Below, piece by piece: positions 27,653 through 37,346 of a stretch of DNA of 64,000 bases. The translations under genes and the position numbers were made by a program. Within the stretch, counting starts at the first letter, position 1, and each line of letters begins with the position of its first letter. The stretch comes from UBA4416 sp963422675 (GTDB lineage Bacteria > Bacteroidota > Bacteroidia > B-17B0 > Aurantibacillaceae): positions 150,569 through 214,568 of the forward strand of contig CAXVYS010000025.1 in NCBI GenBank assembly GCA_963422675.2, in the 5' to 3' direction. The notes below the pieces were generated by a model, which searched no databases, was not told where the DNA came from, and saw only the letters and a program-made list of their open reading frames with translations.

Positions 27653-29518
27653 TTACACGAGTACCAAAGGAACAGAAATTTTGTGCCTTATACTTTCAAC
27701 AGTTGTTCCAAATAACAAGTCTTTAAAAGTGGTATGGCCATGTGTTCCCATAACTACAAGGTCGGCATCTTTCAACAACTGAGGGATGGCGTTTTTGGGA
27801 TTACCAAAACCTAATTGTGTGGTACATTCATAACCCTTTTCGGTGAGCTGGTGTTTATATGCTGATAAGTTCTGAGTGTCTTCATTACGCTCATGATCGT
27901 TGGTTTGCTCACCATACATCACGGCATTCGTACTTTCTAACACATGAATTAACTTATAACTCGCATCTTTCCCACCTAATTGAAGTGCCCTGTTAATGGC
28001 TTTGTGATCACTATGGCTAAAGTCAACCGTTATGGCGATTAAGCGATAAGGCTTCGGCTCTTCAAAAACAATTTTGGCAAACTCCCCATGAAACTGGGAA
28101 CGCCCTATGTGTTTTGCTTTTTTGAAAAGAGGTTCGAATGTAATAAAGAATAAAATACCCAAACAGAACAGCATAAAGGGAATTACAATGGATCCTATTA
28201 ACACGGGATGTTCAGAGCCCTGCAGCCAATCTCTCACTTTATCAAATAACAACTGGCAATTTAAAAACACGATAACAGAAACAGCGATCCATGATAAAAT
28301 TTTTTGCCACATAGGGATAACGAATTTACCCATCCGTTTTTTATTACTTACAAAATGAATTAAAGGAATAATGGCAAAGCCTAACTGCAAACTCAAAATA
28401 ACCTGGCTTAAAATTAAGAGATCACCCGTTTCTTCTTCTCCTAAATAATAAATGGTTAAAAATGCCGGGACAATGGCGATTAAACGGGTAACCAACCTTC
28501 TGATCCATGGTTGCAACCGCAGATTTAAATAACCTTCCATAATAATTTGTCCGGCCAGTGTTCCGGTAACCGTAGAACTTTGCCCGGCGGCAATTAAAGC
28601 CACTGCAAATAATATAGGTGCTAAAGTACTTCCGAGCATGGGAGCCAGCATTTTGTGAGCGTCCTGTATTTCGGTGACTTCCACACCTGTATTAAAAAAT
28701 GTACTGGCTGCAATAATTAAAATAGCAGCGTTCACAAACAACGCGAGGTTCAATGCCACCGTACTGTCAATAATATTAAAGCGAATGGCTTTTTTTATTT
28801 CAACGGGGGTACGCTCAAAATTTCGGGTTTGTACCAAAGAAGAATGCAGGTATAAGTTATGTGGCATCACTGTGGCACCAATAATACCAATGGCAATGTA
28901 CAAGGCATTTTCATTAGCTAATCCGGGGATTAATCCTTTTGAAATTTCTATGACATCGGGTTTTGCAATAAGTAGCTGAATAAAAAAAGACACACCTATA
29001 ATCCCTACTAATGAAATAATAAAAGCTTCCAGTTTCCTGATACCTGCATTTAGCAGGAAGAGTAATATAAAACTATCCAATACGGTAATACATACGCCTG
29101 TTAATATAGAGATGGAGGGAAATAATAAATGGATCCCGATAGCCATACCTATCACTTCTGCCAGATCACAAGCGGCAATAGCAATTTCGGCAAGAATGTA
29201 TAAAAAGAAATTAATAAATTTAGAATAATGATCTTTTGAAGCCTGTGCCAAATCACGTCCTGAAACAATCCCTAAACGCACACAGTGGCTTTGCAACAAC
29301 AGGGCGATTAAATTACTCATTACCAAAACCCAGATGAGGCTGTATCCGAATTTACTTCCGCCTTCAATGTCAGTAGCCCAGTTTCCCGGATCCATATAAC
29401 CAACGCTGATCATATAAGCCGGGCCAAAAAATGCAAACAACTTACGGAATCCACCTTTTGATGCCGTATTTACAGAGCCATTTACTTCTCCTAACGATTT
29501 GTGAGATTTATTTCCCAT
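27653..29518 (-). CDS. mntH: Nramp-family Mn/Fe transporter with C-terminal UspA domain
   Basis: The 621-residue protein has an Nramp transporter core (about residues 25-450). Its TM1 metal motif is YMDPGNWATD and its TM6 motif is MPHNLYLHSSL, the residues that bind Mn2+ or Fe2+ in Nramp. Residues about 480-621 form a universal-stress-protein (UspA) domain (RLIAITVDFSHSDHKAINRAL, then LVVMGTHGHTTFKDLLFGTT, which is the ATP-binding G-x2-G-x9-G-type end). The fusion suggests nucleotide or stress control of metal import. The start overlaps the mntR stop by 11 nt, placing it under the metal-sensing regulator. Confidence 0.9.
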   Translation of the reverse strand: MGNKSHKSLGEVNGSVNTASKGGFRKLFAFFGPAYMISVGYMDPGNWATDIEGGSKFGYSLIWVLVMSNLIALLLQSHCVRLGIVSGRDLAQASKDHYSKFINFFLYILAEIAIAACDLAEVIGMAIGIHLLFPSISILTGVCITVLDSFILLFLLNAGIRKLEAFIISLVGIIGVSFFIQLLIAKPDVIEISKGLIPGLANENALYIAIGIIGATVMPHNLYLHSSLVQTRNFERTPVEIKKAIRFNIIDSTVALNLALFVNAAILIIAASTFFNTGVEVTEIQDAHKMLAPMLGSTLAPILFAVALIAAGQSSTVTGTLAGQIIMEGYLNLRLQPWIRRLVTRLIAIVPAFLTIYYLGEEETGDLLILSQVILSLQLGFAIIPLIHFVSNKKRMGKFVIPMWQKILSWIAVSVIVFLNCQLLFDKVRDWLQGSEHPVLIGSIVIPFMLFCLGILFFITFEPLFKKAKHIGRSQFHGEFAKIVFEEPKPYRLIAITVDFSHSDHKAINRALQLGGKDASYKLIHVLESTNAVMYGEQTNDHERNEDTQNLSAYKHQLTEKGYECTTQLGFGNPKNAIPQLLKDADLVVMGTHGHTTFKDLLFGTTVESIRHKISVPLVLV

Positions 29519-30191
29519 TGCCTGTTTCTACTAAAATATAAGACGCTATCTGAGCACTGAAAAATTCGGAATGCTTATTATTTATTTTCACTTTATAAGA
29601 TGAATCAAAACTATTAATCGACTGTACCTGTATGGTATTCCCCAGGTTCAGGTTTAACGTATCGAGGTATTGTAAAAAACGGGCTTCGTGGTTAGCTACT
29701 CCACAAAACACACAACTTTGTTTTTTGGTAATGCTGCTTAAAGGAACCGAATTCACCTGCTTCATTTTTCCATGTTTATCAGGAATCACGTCTCCATGAG
29801 GATCTACTTTGGGGTTTCCCAAAAAATCGTCGAGCTTTGAGATGAGCTCCACACTATTGATATGCTCCAGTTGTTCAGCGATATCATGTACTTCGTCCCA
29901 CTTAAACTTTAATTTATTGACTAAAAATACTTCCCACAAACGGTGTTTACGAATAATATCCAGGGCTATTTTCTCCCCTTTTGAGGTTAGAAGTACGCCA
30001 TAGTATTTTTTGTAGGTCACTATTTTTTTCTCAGCCAACCTCTTGATCATATCGGTGACAGTAGCAGGCTGTGTAGATAGCCGTTCTGCAATATCATTGG
30101 TAGATACAGCCGTTTCCTTAGTTAAATTCTGTAACTTAAAGATGGCCTTGATATAATTTTCTTCTGTATGTGACGTATAAGCAGTTTCCAC
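29508..30191 (-). CDS. mntR: DtxR/MntR-family metal-dependent repressor
   Basis: The 227-residue protein has an N-terminal winged helix (SHTEENYIKAIFKL, then STNDIAERLSTQPATVTDMIKRL), a metal-binding dimerisation domain (HRLWEVFLVNKLKFKWDEVHDIAEQLEH) and a C-terminal FeoA-like SH3 domain. It should repress transport genes when Mn2+ or Fe2+ is bound. It starts with GTG at 30191. The downstream mntH overlaps by 11 nt, and a palindrome resembling a DtxR-family operator lies about 35 nt upstream, so autoregulation is likely. Confidence 0.9.
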   Translation of the reverse strand: METAYTSHTEENYIKAIFKLQNLTKETAVSTNDIAERLSTQPATVTDMIKRLAEKKIVTYKKYYGVLLTSKGEKIALDIIRKHRLWEVFLVNKLKFKWDEVHDIAEQLEHINSVELISKLDDFLGNPKVDPHGDVIPDKHGKMKQVNSVPLSSITKKQSCVFCGVANHEARFLQYLDTLNLNLGNTIQVQSINSFDSSYKVKINNKHSEFFSAQIASYILVETGNGK

Positions 30192-30226
30192 GGGCCAAAT
30201 ATAATAATTATACTAACAAAAACAAA

Positions 30227-30246
30227 TTTTTAGATTAGTCTAAAAA
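30227..30246. promoter_or_regulatory. Candidate MntR operator
   Basis: TTTTTAGA-TTAG-TCTAAAAA is an 8+8 nt perfect inverted repeat with a 4-nt centre, lying between mntR (minus) and the lipoprotein gene (plus). Its TTAGnnTAnnCTAA-like make-up resembles DtxR-family boxes. A TATAAT-like stretch (30201-30212) lies between it and mntR. Confidence 0.6.
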
Positions 30247-30316
30247 ATAGAGAAAAGTTAACTAACATCAAATCCATTTTCAGTAACCAAATATTATATA
30301 TATTTGATAAAAAAAT

Positions 30317-30769
30317 ATGAAATTAAACAGCCATAAGTTATTGATCCTGTTATGCGCCCTTGTATTAGCATCCTGCGTTAACATACACCAGAGCATGAGA
30401 GAACCAAATTCGAGGGTTGATTTTACGAGCAAGGATTTTACATTTTCCGACCAGGTTATAGGGGAAGCCAAAACGGTTAAAGTATTGGGTATAGACTGGA
30501 AAAGACTTTTCAATAAAAAAGAAGGTGAAGTAGAAAACAGTATGCCTGCAGGCTTTTCTTTAGCGAGTATTCCGGTAGTTGGGGTATTGATCCCACGCGA
30601 AAAAACAGTGAATTATGCGCTTTATAATTTGATGCAGGCTAATCCGGGTTACGATGTGGTGTTCTATCCACAGTTTGAAAGAACGGATAAACGTCCCATA
30701 TTAATTCCTCTTATAAAAATTACTACTGTAAAAGTAAAAGCCCGTTTGGCAAAAATAAAAACTAATTAA
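30317..30769 (+). CDS. Uncharacterised lipoprotein, 150 aa
   Basis: A signal peptide with lipobox LASC places the acylated Cys at residue 20. The mature part contains PAGFSLASIPVVGVLIP and YALYNLMQANPGYDVVFYPQFE. I do not recognise a specific family, though such small lipoproteins occur widely in Bacteroidota. A second lipoprotein starts 8 nt downstream, so they form an operon. Its promoter region is shared with mntR, so metal control by the palindrome at 30227 is possible but unproven. Confidence 0.7.
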   Translation: MKLNSHKLLILLCALVLASCVNIHQSMREPNSRVDFTSKDFTFSDQVIGEAKTVKVLGIDWKRLFNKKEGEVENSMPAGFSLASIPVVGVLIPREKTVNYALYNLMQANPGYDVVFYPQFERTDKRPILIPLIKITTVKVKARLAKIKTN

Positions 30770-30777
30770 ATTACACT

Positions 30778-31179
30778 ATGAAACTTTTCTATAGCAGGTA
30801 CATTTGTATCCTCATTCTGGCATTTGCGATAAGCATCACAGGCTGCAAGAAAAAAATATTCTCTCCGTTAACGTTTAGCGGCAAGGTTATCAATAGTTCT
30901 ACTTCGGAGCCGGCTGAAAACTGCGCCGTTGTTCTCTATAAGAAAAAAGGTTCACTAATTGCAAAGACCGGCATATTTAAGGATACAAAGGAGATTGGAA
31001 GGGCCAGCACAGCAAGTGATGGAAGTTTTTCGATGAATGTTAAGTGGCTTGACAACAGGGACCAGTATTATGTGATCATTCTGTACAATAATTCACCCCG
31101 CCAGATTTATTCTAATAATGCTGACTTTACAAACTATAAAGCCCTGGAAAGCTCTGTAGAATTTAAGGTTAATCTATAA
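30778..31179 (+). CDS. Uncharacterised lipoprotein with carboxypeptidase-regulatory-like fold
   Basis: The 133-residue protein has a lipobox SITGC and then a transthyretin-like segment (TFSGKVINSSTSEPAENCAV, then STASDGSFSMNVKW) typical of carboxypeptidase-regulatory-like beta-sandwiches. It has no partner domain, so it is a stand-alone module anchored to a membrane. It follows the previous lipoprotein gene by 8 nt and converges with lptB. Confidence 0.7.
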   Translation: MKLFYSRYICILILAFAISITGCKKKIFSPLTFSGKVINSSTSEPAENCAVVLYKKKGSLIAKTGIFKDTKEIGRASTASDGSFSMNVKWLDNRDQYYVIILYNNSPRQIYSNNADFTNYKALESSVEFKVNL

Positions 31180-31188
31180 AAAAAGAAA

Positions 31189-31914
31189 TTATTTTCTGAG
31201 CTCAAAATTATTACCAAGGTAAACTTTCCTTACCATTTCATCGTTTGCCAGATCCTCTGCACTACCCGATTTTATTACTTCTCCGGCATACAGCAAATAG
31301 GTTCTGTCTGTAATATTAAGCGTTTCGTGTACGTTATGATCGGTAATTAGGATACCAATATTTTTATCTTTTAGCTTACGCACCACGCTTTGAATATCTT
31401 CTACGGCAATGGGATCAACCCCTGCAAAAGGTTCATCCAATAAAATAAATTTTGGGTCGGTTGCTAATGCCCGTGCTATTTCGGTACGTCTTCTTTCTCC
31501 CCCTGATAGCTGATCTCCTAAATTTTTACGGACGTGGTGTAAAGCGAATTCATCCAGTAAGCTTTCTACTTTATGTGCTTGTTCTGCTTTGGTGAGCTTG
31601 GTCATTTCCAAAACCGCTCTTAAATTGTCTTCAATACTTAATTTACGAAATACAGAAGCTTCCTGCGGTAAATACCCTACACCCAGCTGCGCGCGCCTGT
31701 ACATCGGCTCACTGGTAATATCTTTATCATCCAGAAATATTTTACCCGAATTGGGTTTTACCATCCCTACAATCATATAAAAAGAAGTTGTTTTACCGGC
31801 ACCATTTGGTCCAAGTAATCCAACAATTTCTCCCTGCTGAACCTGCACACTTACATTATTGGCAACTACCCTGCTCTTATATTTCTTTACTAAATTTTCT
31901 GAACGAAGAATCAT
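31189..31914 (-). CDS. lptB: LPS export ABC transporter ATP-binding protein
   Basis: LptB powers lipopolysaccharide extraction from the inner membrane with LptFG. The protein (241 aa) has Walker A LLGPNGAGKTTSFYMIVG, the characteristic Q-loop region LPQEASVFRKLS, the signature QLSGGERRRTEIARAL, Walker B FILLDEPFAGVDP and the H-loop ITDHNV. The ATG at 31914 gives the normal start, and a TTG six codons upstream is rejected. No lptF or lptG gene is adjacent. Confidence 0.93.
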   Translation of the reverse strand: MILRSENLVKKYKSRVVANNVSVQVQQGEIVGLLGPNGAGKTTSFYMIVGMVKPNSGKIFLDDKDITSEPMYRRAQLGVGYLPQEASVFRKLSIEDNLRAVLEMTKLTKAEQAHKVESLLDEFALHHVRKNLGDQLSGGERRRTEIARALATDPKFILLDEPFAGVDPIAVEDIQSVVRKLKDKNIGILITDHNVHETLNITDRTYLLYAGEVIKSGSAEDLANDEMVRKVYLGNNFELRK

Positions 31915-31993
31915 GTCATTAGCTATTATCAATCAAATATAGGCAAAGAAATTTCAATGGAAATGATAAAATTTGTGAAGGCCTCTACTAATT

Positions 31994-34462
31994 TTAGAAA
32001 GTTAACTGGAAACCGAATTTAACCCCGAAATTATCAATGGCTTTGGACCGTTGGTAGGTTGTACGCCACAGGGCATCTATCCTGAAGACTTTAAAAATAT
32101 TTTCGATACCGGCGCTCATTTCAACATAAGGCTCGCTTCCTAAAGCCCTTAAGGTCGTTGGAAAAATAAGGGTATTTCTATTTTTATCGTTTACACTTCC
32201 CCATAAGGCTTTACAGGTAACCACTTCCCGCCATTTTAATTTTCGTACTAAAGGGATCTTATTAAACAGTAAGCCTTCAAAATGATGGAATACACCAACA
32301 GAAGCATACTTATCACTGGCAAATTCATAATACTTCATCATGTTATAAGCCATGTAATCATAAATATAGGTTTCGTTACCACCGTGTAATTCCATTAAGG
32401 GATAAGGCACTGCACCAAAAATTTTCCCCACCTCTGCCGTATAATCCGTATATCCTAAAAGAGAGATTAACCTTACCCGGTCACTGATATTTAACACCAC
32501 TTTCTGGTAATCATATTCTCCACGAAAGGCATTTTGTAAGGATTTAGAATAATTTACCTGTAATACGGGCCATTTTGTACCGAGACTGATCCTGGAAAAA
32601 TCACCGCTGATAAATTTCTCTTTATGTGCAAAACGAACATTTAATCTTACTTCTGTATTACGGATACTTTCTTTGGTTTGTACGCTTCCGTCTTTCCCGT
32701 AAAACTTATAGCTGTTTGCCATTAATGGTGTAATGGTTCTTCCTATAAGTGTTATTTTTGAAGATAAGCCTGCCACCCATTCTCTTTCATACCAGGCATA
32801 TGCCTGATCTACGCGCGTTAAGTTGGTTAACGGACTGGTACGAAATAAGGAGGCGAAAATATTATCCTGCGAAAATCCATTCTGGCTTTGCCCTAAAATT
32901 TCATAATCGCTTTTGTAAGTCATTCCTACCAATTGCCGGTGAGGTTTTTTACTTATAAAGGTTTTGAAACCGATGCTGTATTTGAATTTCTCATCTTTAA
33001 ACCCATAGGCTACATAGCCCTGCAGCTCGTACCAGCGGCTAAACTTACTACTTGTTCTTCCTCCAAAACGCACACGTTCACCCTCCACCCTATTATAACT
33101 CACTAAATTAAAATAAGGTCCGATCTCAAAATTATTTACCACTTTATAACCTGATACAAAAATGGTAAAAATATCTACCCATGTTTTATATACGGGCAAT
33201 GTCTTAATGGTATCTATCATATGATAGATTTTTTTTTCCCTTATCGAAAGGCTATCATGGCGGTTAAGATCCCAAAATGCATCAGACATTTTTGAGGCGG
33301 AATCTTCCACAATAATTTTGTCGCCAAATTCATAAAACTTTGAATCTTTTGGTTGATTAATCACAAAGTCGGTATACGAAGTGGTTTTGCGTCCATAAAC
33401 CCCCACCTGGCGCTGGTTCATCGAGAAATCAATCACCAAACGATCTTTACTCAACATCCATGTACTATCAATACGGTTAAATTCCTGCACTACATTGGCG
33501 GCATTAATAAAATTAATATTAGCCCCTTTAGGAATACTCATCTCTAAGCGTTTAACAGCCCAGGTAGTATCGGAGATCCAGATATTACCGCTAAAACACA
33601 GCTCCTGAGGGCGTTTTGATTTGAACCTGATGTGGTAACACCGTGTATTGCCAATAAATAAACTATCTTCTAAATAATATTTATAATAGAAAAAACCGTT
33701 ATCGGAAATGGGACTTACAAAGTCTTTACCAAATACTAAAATATCATTATCGTAAATATTGATATTCTGGTACATATCTCCCATCACGGAAGTAATACTG
33801 GTATTCTCAATTCCCGTTACTTTACTGGCCTTGATCACTTCTTTCTTTTGATCGGGATTGCTTTTAAAATAAAAATCGGATAAGGATTCGGTAATAAATA
33901 TAGGAAGAGATGGTTTTTCTCCGGAGTTGATACTATCTACATTATCAAACACAAACTGGATCGGTTTAAATATTTTTCGTTCGCGCATCTCCTTCGGGAT
34001 CCGGTTTAAATCGAACTCTACTTTATTATAGGTTTCATATTGGTAGGCACCAAGCTTTCTCCTGTTATTGATTTTTTTGTTGGCAATGACATTCCTGATG
34101 ATCCGGTGGGCAGGATTATCTCCCGCTTTTACAACTACTTCCAATAAATTAATCCCTTCCAAAATCATTGGTAAATTAATCGTTTGGTTTTCGCCCCGTT
34201 TAATGGGGCGGGTAGTTTTTTTATAGCCTACGTAGGATGCTACTAAAGAATCGCCCTTAATTTCGGTAGTGATAGAGTAGTTACCGTCAAAATCGGTTGT
34301 AGCACCAACGGTTGTTCCTTTAATAATAACCGGGACAAAGGGCAAGGGTTCTTTTGACTCGGAATCGAAAATTTTGCCAGTAATGGTATACGTCTGCGCA
34401 AAACAAACAAAGCTGAATAAAAAAAACAATAAAGTATAGTAACCGTAAAGCTTTCTCAACAT
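31994..34462 (-). CDS. DUF5686 outer-membrane protein with carboxypeptidase-regulatory domain
   Basis: The 822-residue protein has a signal peptide ending in FVCFAQ. A carboxypeptidase-regulatory-like domain (YTITGKIFDSESKEPLPFV, then DFDGNYSITTEIKGDSLVAS) covers about residues 22-110. A large DUF5686 region follows, whose C-terminal third is beta-barrel-like and ends in an aromatic-terminated strand (FGVKFGFQLTF). It is thus an outer-membrane protein of the TonB-receptor-like group without a recognised plug. Its function is unknown. It is transcribed alone, 79 nt upstream of lptB on the same strand. Confidence 0.85.
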   Translation of the reverse strand: MLRKLYGYYTLLFFLFSFVCFAQTYTITGKIFDSESKEPLPFVPVIIKGTTVGATTDFDGNYSITTEIKGDSLVASYVGYKKTTRPIKRGENQTINLPMILEGINLLEVVVKAGDNPAHRIIRNVIANKKINNRRKLGAYQYETYNKVEFDLNRIPKEMRERKIFKPIQFVFDNVDSINSGEKPSLPIFITESLSDFYFKSNPDQKKEVIKASKVTGIENTSITSVMGDMYQNINIYDNDILVFGKDFVSPISDNGFFYYKYYLEDSLFIGNTRCYHIRFKSKRPQELCFSGNIWISDTTWAVKRLEMSIPKGANINFINAANVVQEFNRIDSTWMLSKDRLVIDFSMNQRQVGVYGRKTTSYTDFVINQPKDSKFYEFGDKIIVEDSASKMSDAFWDLNRHDSLSIREKKIYHMIDTIKTLPVYKTWVDIFTIFVSGYKVVNNFEIGPYFNLVSYNRVEGERVRFGGRTSSKFSRWYELQGYVAYGFKDEKFKYSIGFKTFISKKPHRQLVGMTYKSDYEILGQSQNGFSQDNIFASLFRTSPLTNLTRVDQAYAWYEREWVAGLSSKITLIGRTITPLMANSYKFYGKDGSVQTKESIRNTEVRLNVRFAHKEKFISGDFSRISLGTKWPVLQVNYSKSLQNAFRGEYDYQKVVLNISDRVRLISLLGYTDYTAEVGKIFGAVPYPLMELHGGNETYIYDYMAYNMMKYYEFASDKYASVGVFHHFEGLLFNKIPLVRKLKWREVVTCKALWGSVNDKNRNTLIFPTTLRALGSEPYVEMSAGIENIFKVFRIDALWRTTYQRSKAIDNFGVKFGFQLTF

Positions 34463-34815
34463 TTAATTAAATAAATCTAAATATAACAATAACTGTTCAA
34501 ATCAATAAATTTTATTTGGTTTTAGTTATGCATTAGAGTAATACACAAATTAGCTGATTTGCCTGATAGTGTTGGTGATCAATGCAATCCAAGGCCTTCC
34601 GTTTTTTATTCTTCTTTTCTTTGACACTAAAGAACTAAGTATAACGTGCTGTGACTAATCCATTTAATCATGCCATAGCGCTTCACGTTTTATAGTATTT
34701 CAATACATCCTCTTAAATTTTAACTTCTCTATCCTAATTACTCAAATTTACGCGCCCAGTCAACGAATTTTGATAAAAATTTGCTAAATAATTATTATAC
34801 TTACATCATTAAACC
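34463..34815. other. Divergent intergenic region, 353 nt
   Basis: The region separates the divergent DUF5686 and RetSat-like genes and must hold both promoters. It is AT-rich; the part next to 34816 (AATAATTATTATAC at about 34787-34800) is promoter-like. I see no reading frame, RNA or repeat that can be supported. Confidence 0.4.
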
Positions 34816-36330
34816 ATGAGCAAATACGATGCAGTAGTTATAGGAAGCGGACTTGGAAGTTTGTGTTCCGCATTTATTCTTGCCAAAGAAGGGATGAAAG
34901 TGTGCGTGCTTGAAAAAAACAGGCAGGTAGGTGGTTCATTACAAATTTACAGCAGGGATAAAGCTATTTTTGATACGGGAGTCCACTACATTGGTGGCTT
35001 AGCCGAAGGACAAAACCTTAACCAATACTTTAGGTATTTTGGGTTAATGAAGGACCTTAAGCTGCAAAAACTGGATGAGAACGGTTATGATATTATTTCA
35101 TTTAAAGATGATGACAGGCTTTATCCTCATGCCCAGGGATACGATAATTTTGTGGAACGACTGGCGGAGATATTTCCTAAAGAAAGAGAAGCTCTTAAAA
35201 CCTATATTTCGAAAATAAAAGAAGTATGTGCCGCTTTTCCACTCTTTAATTTATCTGACGAAAAGAAAGACCTCACAAGTGCCTGGTTTCTGGAAATAGA
35301 TTCGAAAACGGTTATTAATTCCATTTTTTCTGACCATAAATTACAGCAGGTTATAAGTGGGAGTAATATGCTATATGCGGGAATGGAAGGCAGAACGCCA
35401 TTTTACGTACATGCCCTGGTAGTAAATTCGTATATAGAAAGTTCTTACCGTTGTGTAGATGGGAGTTCGCAAATTGCTAAAATTATGACGAACAACATTA
35501 AACAAATGGGCGGTGAGGTATTTAATTATAGTGAAGCTATTCGCTTTCATTTTAAAGGCAATGAAATTGAAGCAGTAGAATTAAGCAACGGAGAATTTAT
35601 TGAAGGCAAATTATTTATTTCGGGGATCGATCTTTCTAAAACTTTAGAAATGGTGGAAGGTCCGCAACTGAGGCCGGCTTACAGGCATCGTATCAATGCA
35701 TTGGAAAACACCGTGTCTTCTTTTTTAATTAACGTGGTTACCAAACCACAGAGTATGCCACACCTCAATTATAATATTTACCATTGTACCCAGCCTGATA
35801 TATGGTCGGGACCAAAATATACAGAACTCACCTGGCCTGAAACCATTGGGTTATTTGGCACAACCACCTCAAGACATCCGGAGTATACAGAAAACTTTAC
35901 AGCGATGGCTTACATGCGCTATGAAGAATGTGCAAAATGGATAGATACTAAAAATATTATTCCGAACCAGGTGGCTTACAGAGGTGATGATTATGAATTA
36001 TTCAAATTCGAAAAAGCTGAAAAAATACTCGATGTTTTAGAAGAACGTCTTCCCGGTGTTCGTTCCACCATACAATCATACACCTGTGCTACTCCTATTA
36101 CTTACAGGGATTATATTGGTTCGAAAGATGGAACCCTATACGGGGTAATTAAAGATTACAAAGAGCCATTAAAATCGTTTATTACACCCCGTACTAAAAT
36201 CAGTAACCTATACTTAACCGGGCAAAGCCTTAATTTACATGGTGTAATGGGTGTTACGGTAAGTGCAGCGGTAACCTGTAGCGAAATTTTCGGACATCCC
36301 TATGTTATTAATAAGATCCGGAATAGTTAG
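34816..36330 (+). CDS. FAD-dependent oxidoreductase, phytoene-desaturase/RetSat-like
   Basis: The 504-residue protein opens with the dinucleotide-binding motif VVIGSGLGSLCSAFILAKEG, followed by EKNRQVGGSLQ, typical of carotenoid-isomerase/CrtI-like and retinol saturase-like flavoproteins. FDTGVHYIGG and the C-terminal NLYLTGQSLNLHGVMGV (FAD-binding) fit the same group. It likely reduces or desaturates a polyene or isoprenoid. The neighbours give no substrate, since there are no crt genes here. The length is normal. Confidence 0.82.
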   Translation: MSKYDAVVIGSGLGSLCSAFILAKEGMKVCVLEKNRQVGGSLQIYSRDKAIFDTGVHYIGGLAEGQNLNQYFRYFGLMKDLKLQKLDENGYDIISFKDDDRLYPHAQGYDNFVERLAEIFPKEREALKTYISKIKEVCAAFPLFNLSDEKKDLTSAWFLEIDSKTVINSIFSDHKLQQVISGSNMLYAGMEGRTPFYVHALVVNSYIESSYRCVDGSSQIAKIMTNNIKQMGGEVFNYSEAIRFHFKGNEIEAVELSNGEFIEGKLFISGIDLSKTLEMVEGPQLRPAYRHRINALENTVSSFLINVVTKPQSMPHLNYNIYHCTQPDIWSGPKYTELTWPETIGLFGTTTSRHPEYTENFTAMAYMRYEECAKWIDTKNIIPNQVAYRGDDYELFKFEKAEKILDVLEERLPGVRSTIQSYTCATPITYRDYIGSKDGTLYGVIKDYKEPLKSFITPRTKISNLYLTGQSLNLHGVMGVTVSAAVTCSEIFGHPYVINKIRNS

Positions 36331-36335
36331 AACAT

Positions 36336-36429
36336 TTGTCCATTGTAAGCTGTCCAATGTCCATTGTTAGAAATATATACTTAATAAAACACAATGAACA
36401 GCAGACAAGGTACAATAGACAATGGACAA
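36336..36429. repeat. Inverted TTGTCCATTGT / ACAATGGACAA repeats
   Basis: TTGTCCATTGT (36336-36346) is repeated in part at 36351-36368 and appears inverted at 36419-36429 with degenerate copies around it (ACAATAGAC, GGTACAATAG, GGTACGATG). The cluster fills the 154-nt gap before the flavin reductase gene. It may fold into a long imperfect hairpin. Such low-complexity repeats recur between Bacteroidota genes, and their role is unknown. Confidence 0.6.
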
Positions 36430-36484
36430 GGTACGATGAACAATTAAACTCAATATATAAATCACACAAAACATTACAACAAAC

Positions 36485-37330
36485 ATGTTAAGTATTACTC
36501 CAAGCGAAATAGCAACTCCTGATCTTCACCAATATTTACTGGGGGCTGTTGGCCCACGCCCTATCTGCTTTGCAAGCACAATTGATAAAGACGGAAATCA
36601 TAACCTAGCGCCCTTTAGTTTTTTTAATGTGTTTTCAGCGAAACCTCCTATTGCTATTTTCTCCCCTAATTTGAGTGGCAGAAGTGGTAAGGCAAAAGAC
36701 ACTCATTTGAATGTAAAAGAAGTTCCTGAATGTGTGATCAATATGGTGAATTATGACATGGTGCATCAAATGAGCCTGGCGAGCAGCCCTTATGAAAAAG
36801 GGATCAGCGAATTTACAAAAGCCGGATTTACACCCATTGCTTCTGATCTTGTAAAGCCTATGAGGGTAAAGGAAAGTCCTGTGCAACTGGAGTGCAAAGT
36901 ATTTGAAGTAAAAGAAATTGGAAATTGTAATTTGGTTTTTTGCGAGATCGTAAAAATACATATTGACGAATCGGTATTGGACACCAATAAAAAAATTGAC
37001 CAGCAAAAAATTGACCTTGTGGCAAGAATGGGTGGTAACTGGTATTGCAGAGCAAATGGCGAAGCGTTATTTGAAATTGAAAAACCGATTACTACTCTGG
37101 GAGTGGGTGTTGATACCATTCCTGCCACTATCAGAAACAGCTCTGTATTAACAGGCAATAATTTAGGACAGTTAGGTAACCTGGAGATCCTTCCAACCCC
37201 TGAAGAAATTTTAGACTACTCTAAAAATCATTTAAAACCATTTTCTAATGAAACCGAAAAACATGCTTTTGCTAAAAGTTTGCTTGAGTTAAATCAGGTA
37301 AAAGAGGCCTGGTGTGTGCTATTGGGATAA
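36485..37330 (+). CDS. Flavin reductase-family protein (FMN-binding split barrel)
   Basis: The 281-residue protein starts with the split-barrel segment YLLGAVGPRPICFASTID and has GNHNLAPFSFFNVFSAKPPI and SPYEKGISEFTKAGFTPIAS, typical of flavin reductase/FMN-binding proteins. Compared with RutF-like proteins it has an extra C-terminal region of about 80 residues, also seen in related Bacteroidota proteins. It probably binds FMN and reduces flavin or a small substrate using NAD(P)H. It is followed after 16 nt by a YdeI-like gene. Confidence 0.83.
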   Translation: MLSITPSEIATPDLHQYLLGAVGPRPICFASTIDKDGNHNLAPFSFFNVFSAKPPIAIFSPNLSGRSGKAKDTHLNVKEVPECVINMVNYDMVHQMSLASSPYEKGISEFTKAGFTPIASDLVKPMRVKESPVQLECKVFEVKEIGNCNLVFCEIVKIHIDESVLDTNKKIDQQKIDLVARMGGNWYCRANGEALFEIEKPITTLGVGVDTIPATIRNSSVLTGNNLGQLGNLEILPTPEEILDYSKNHLKPFSNETEKHAFAKSLLELNQVKEAWCVLLG

Positions 37331-37346
37331 TTTTGAAAGATGACAC

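Noticed and set aside
36336..36429. CRISPR array
   Set aside because: Copies are degenerate, both orientations occur and spacers are not regular. No cas genes are nearby.
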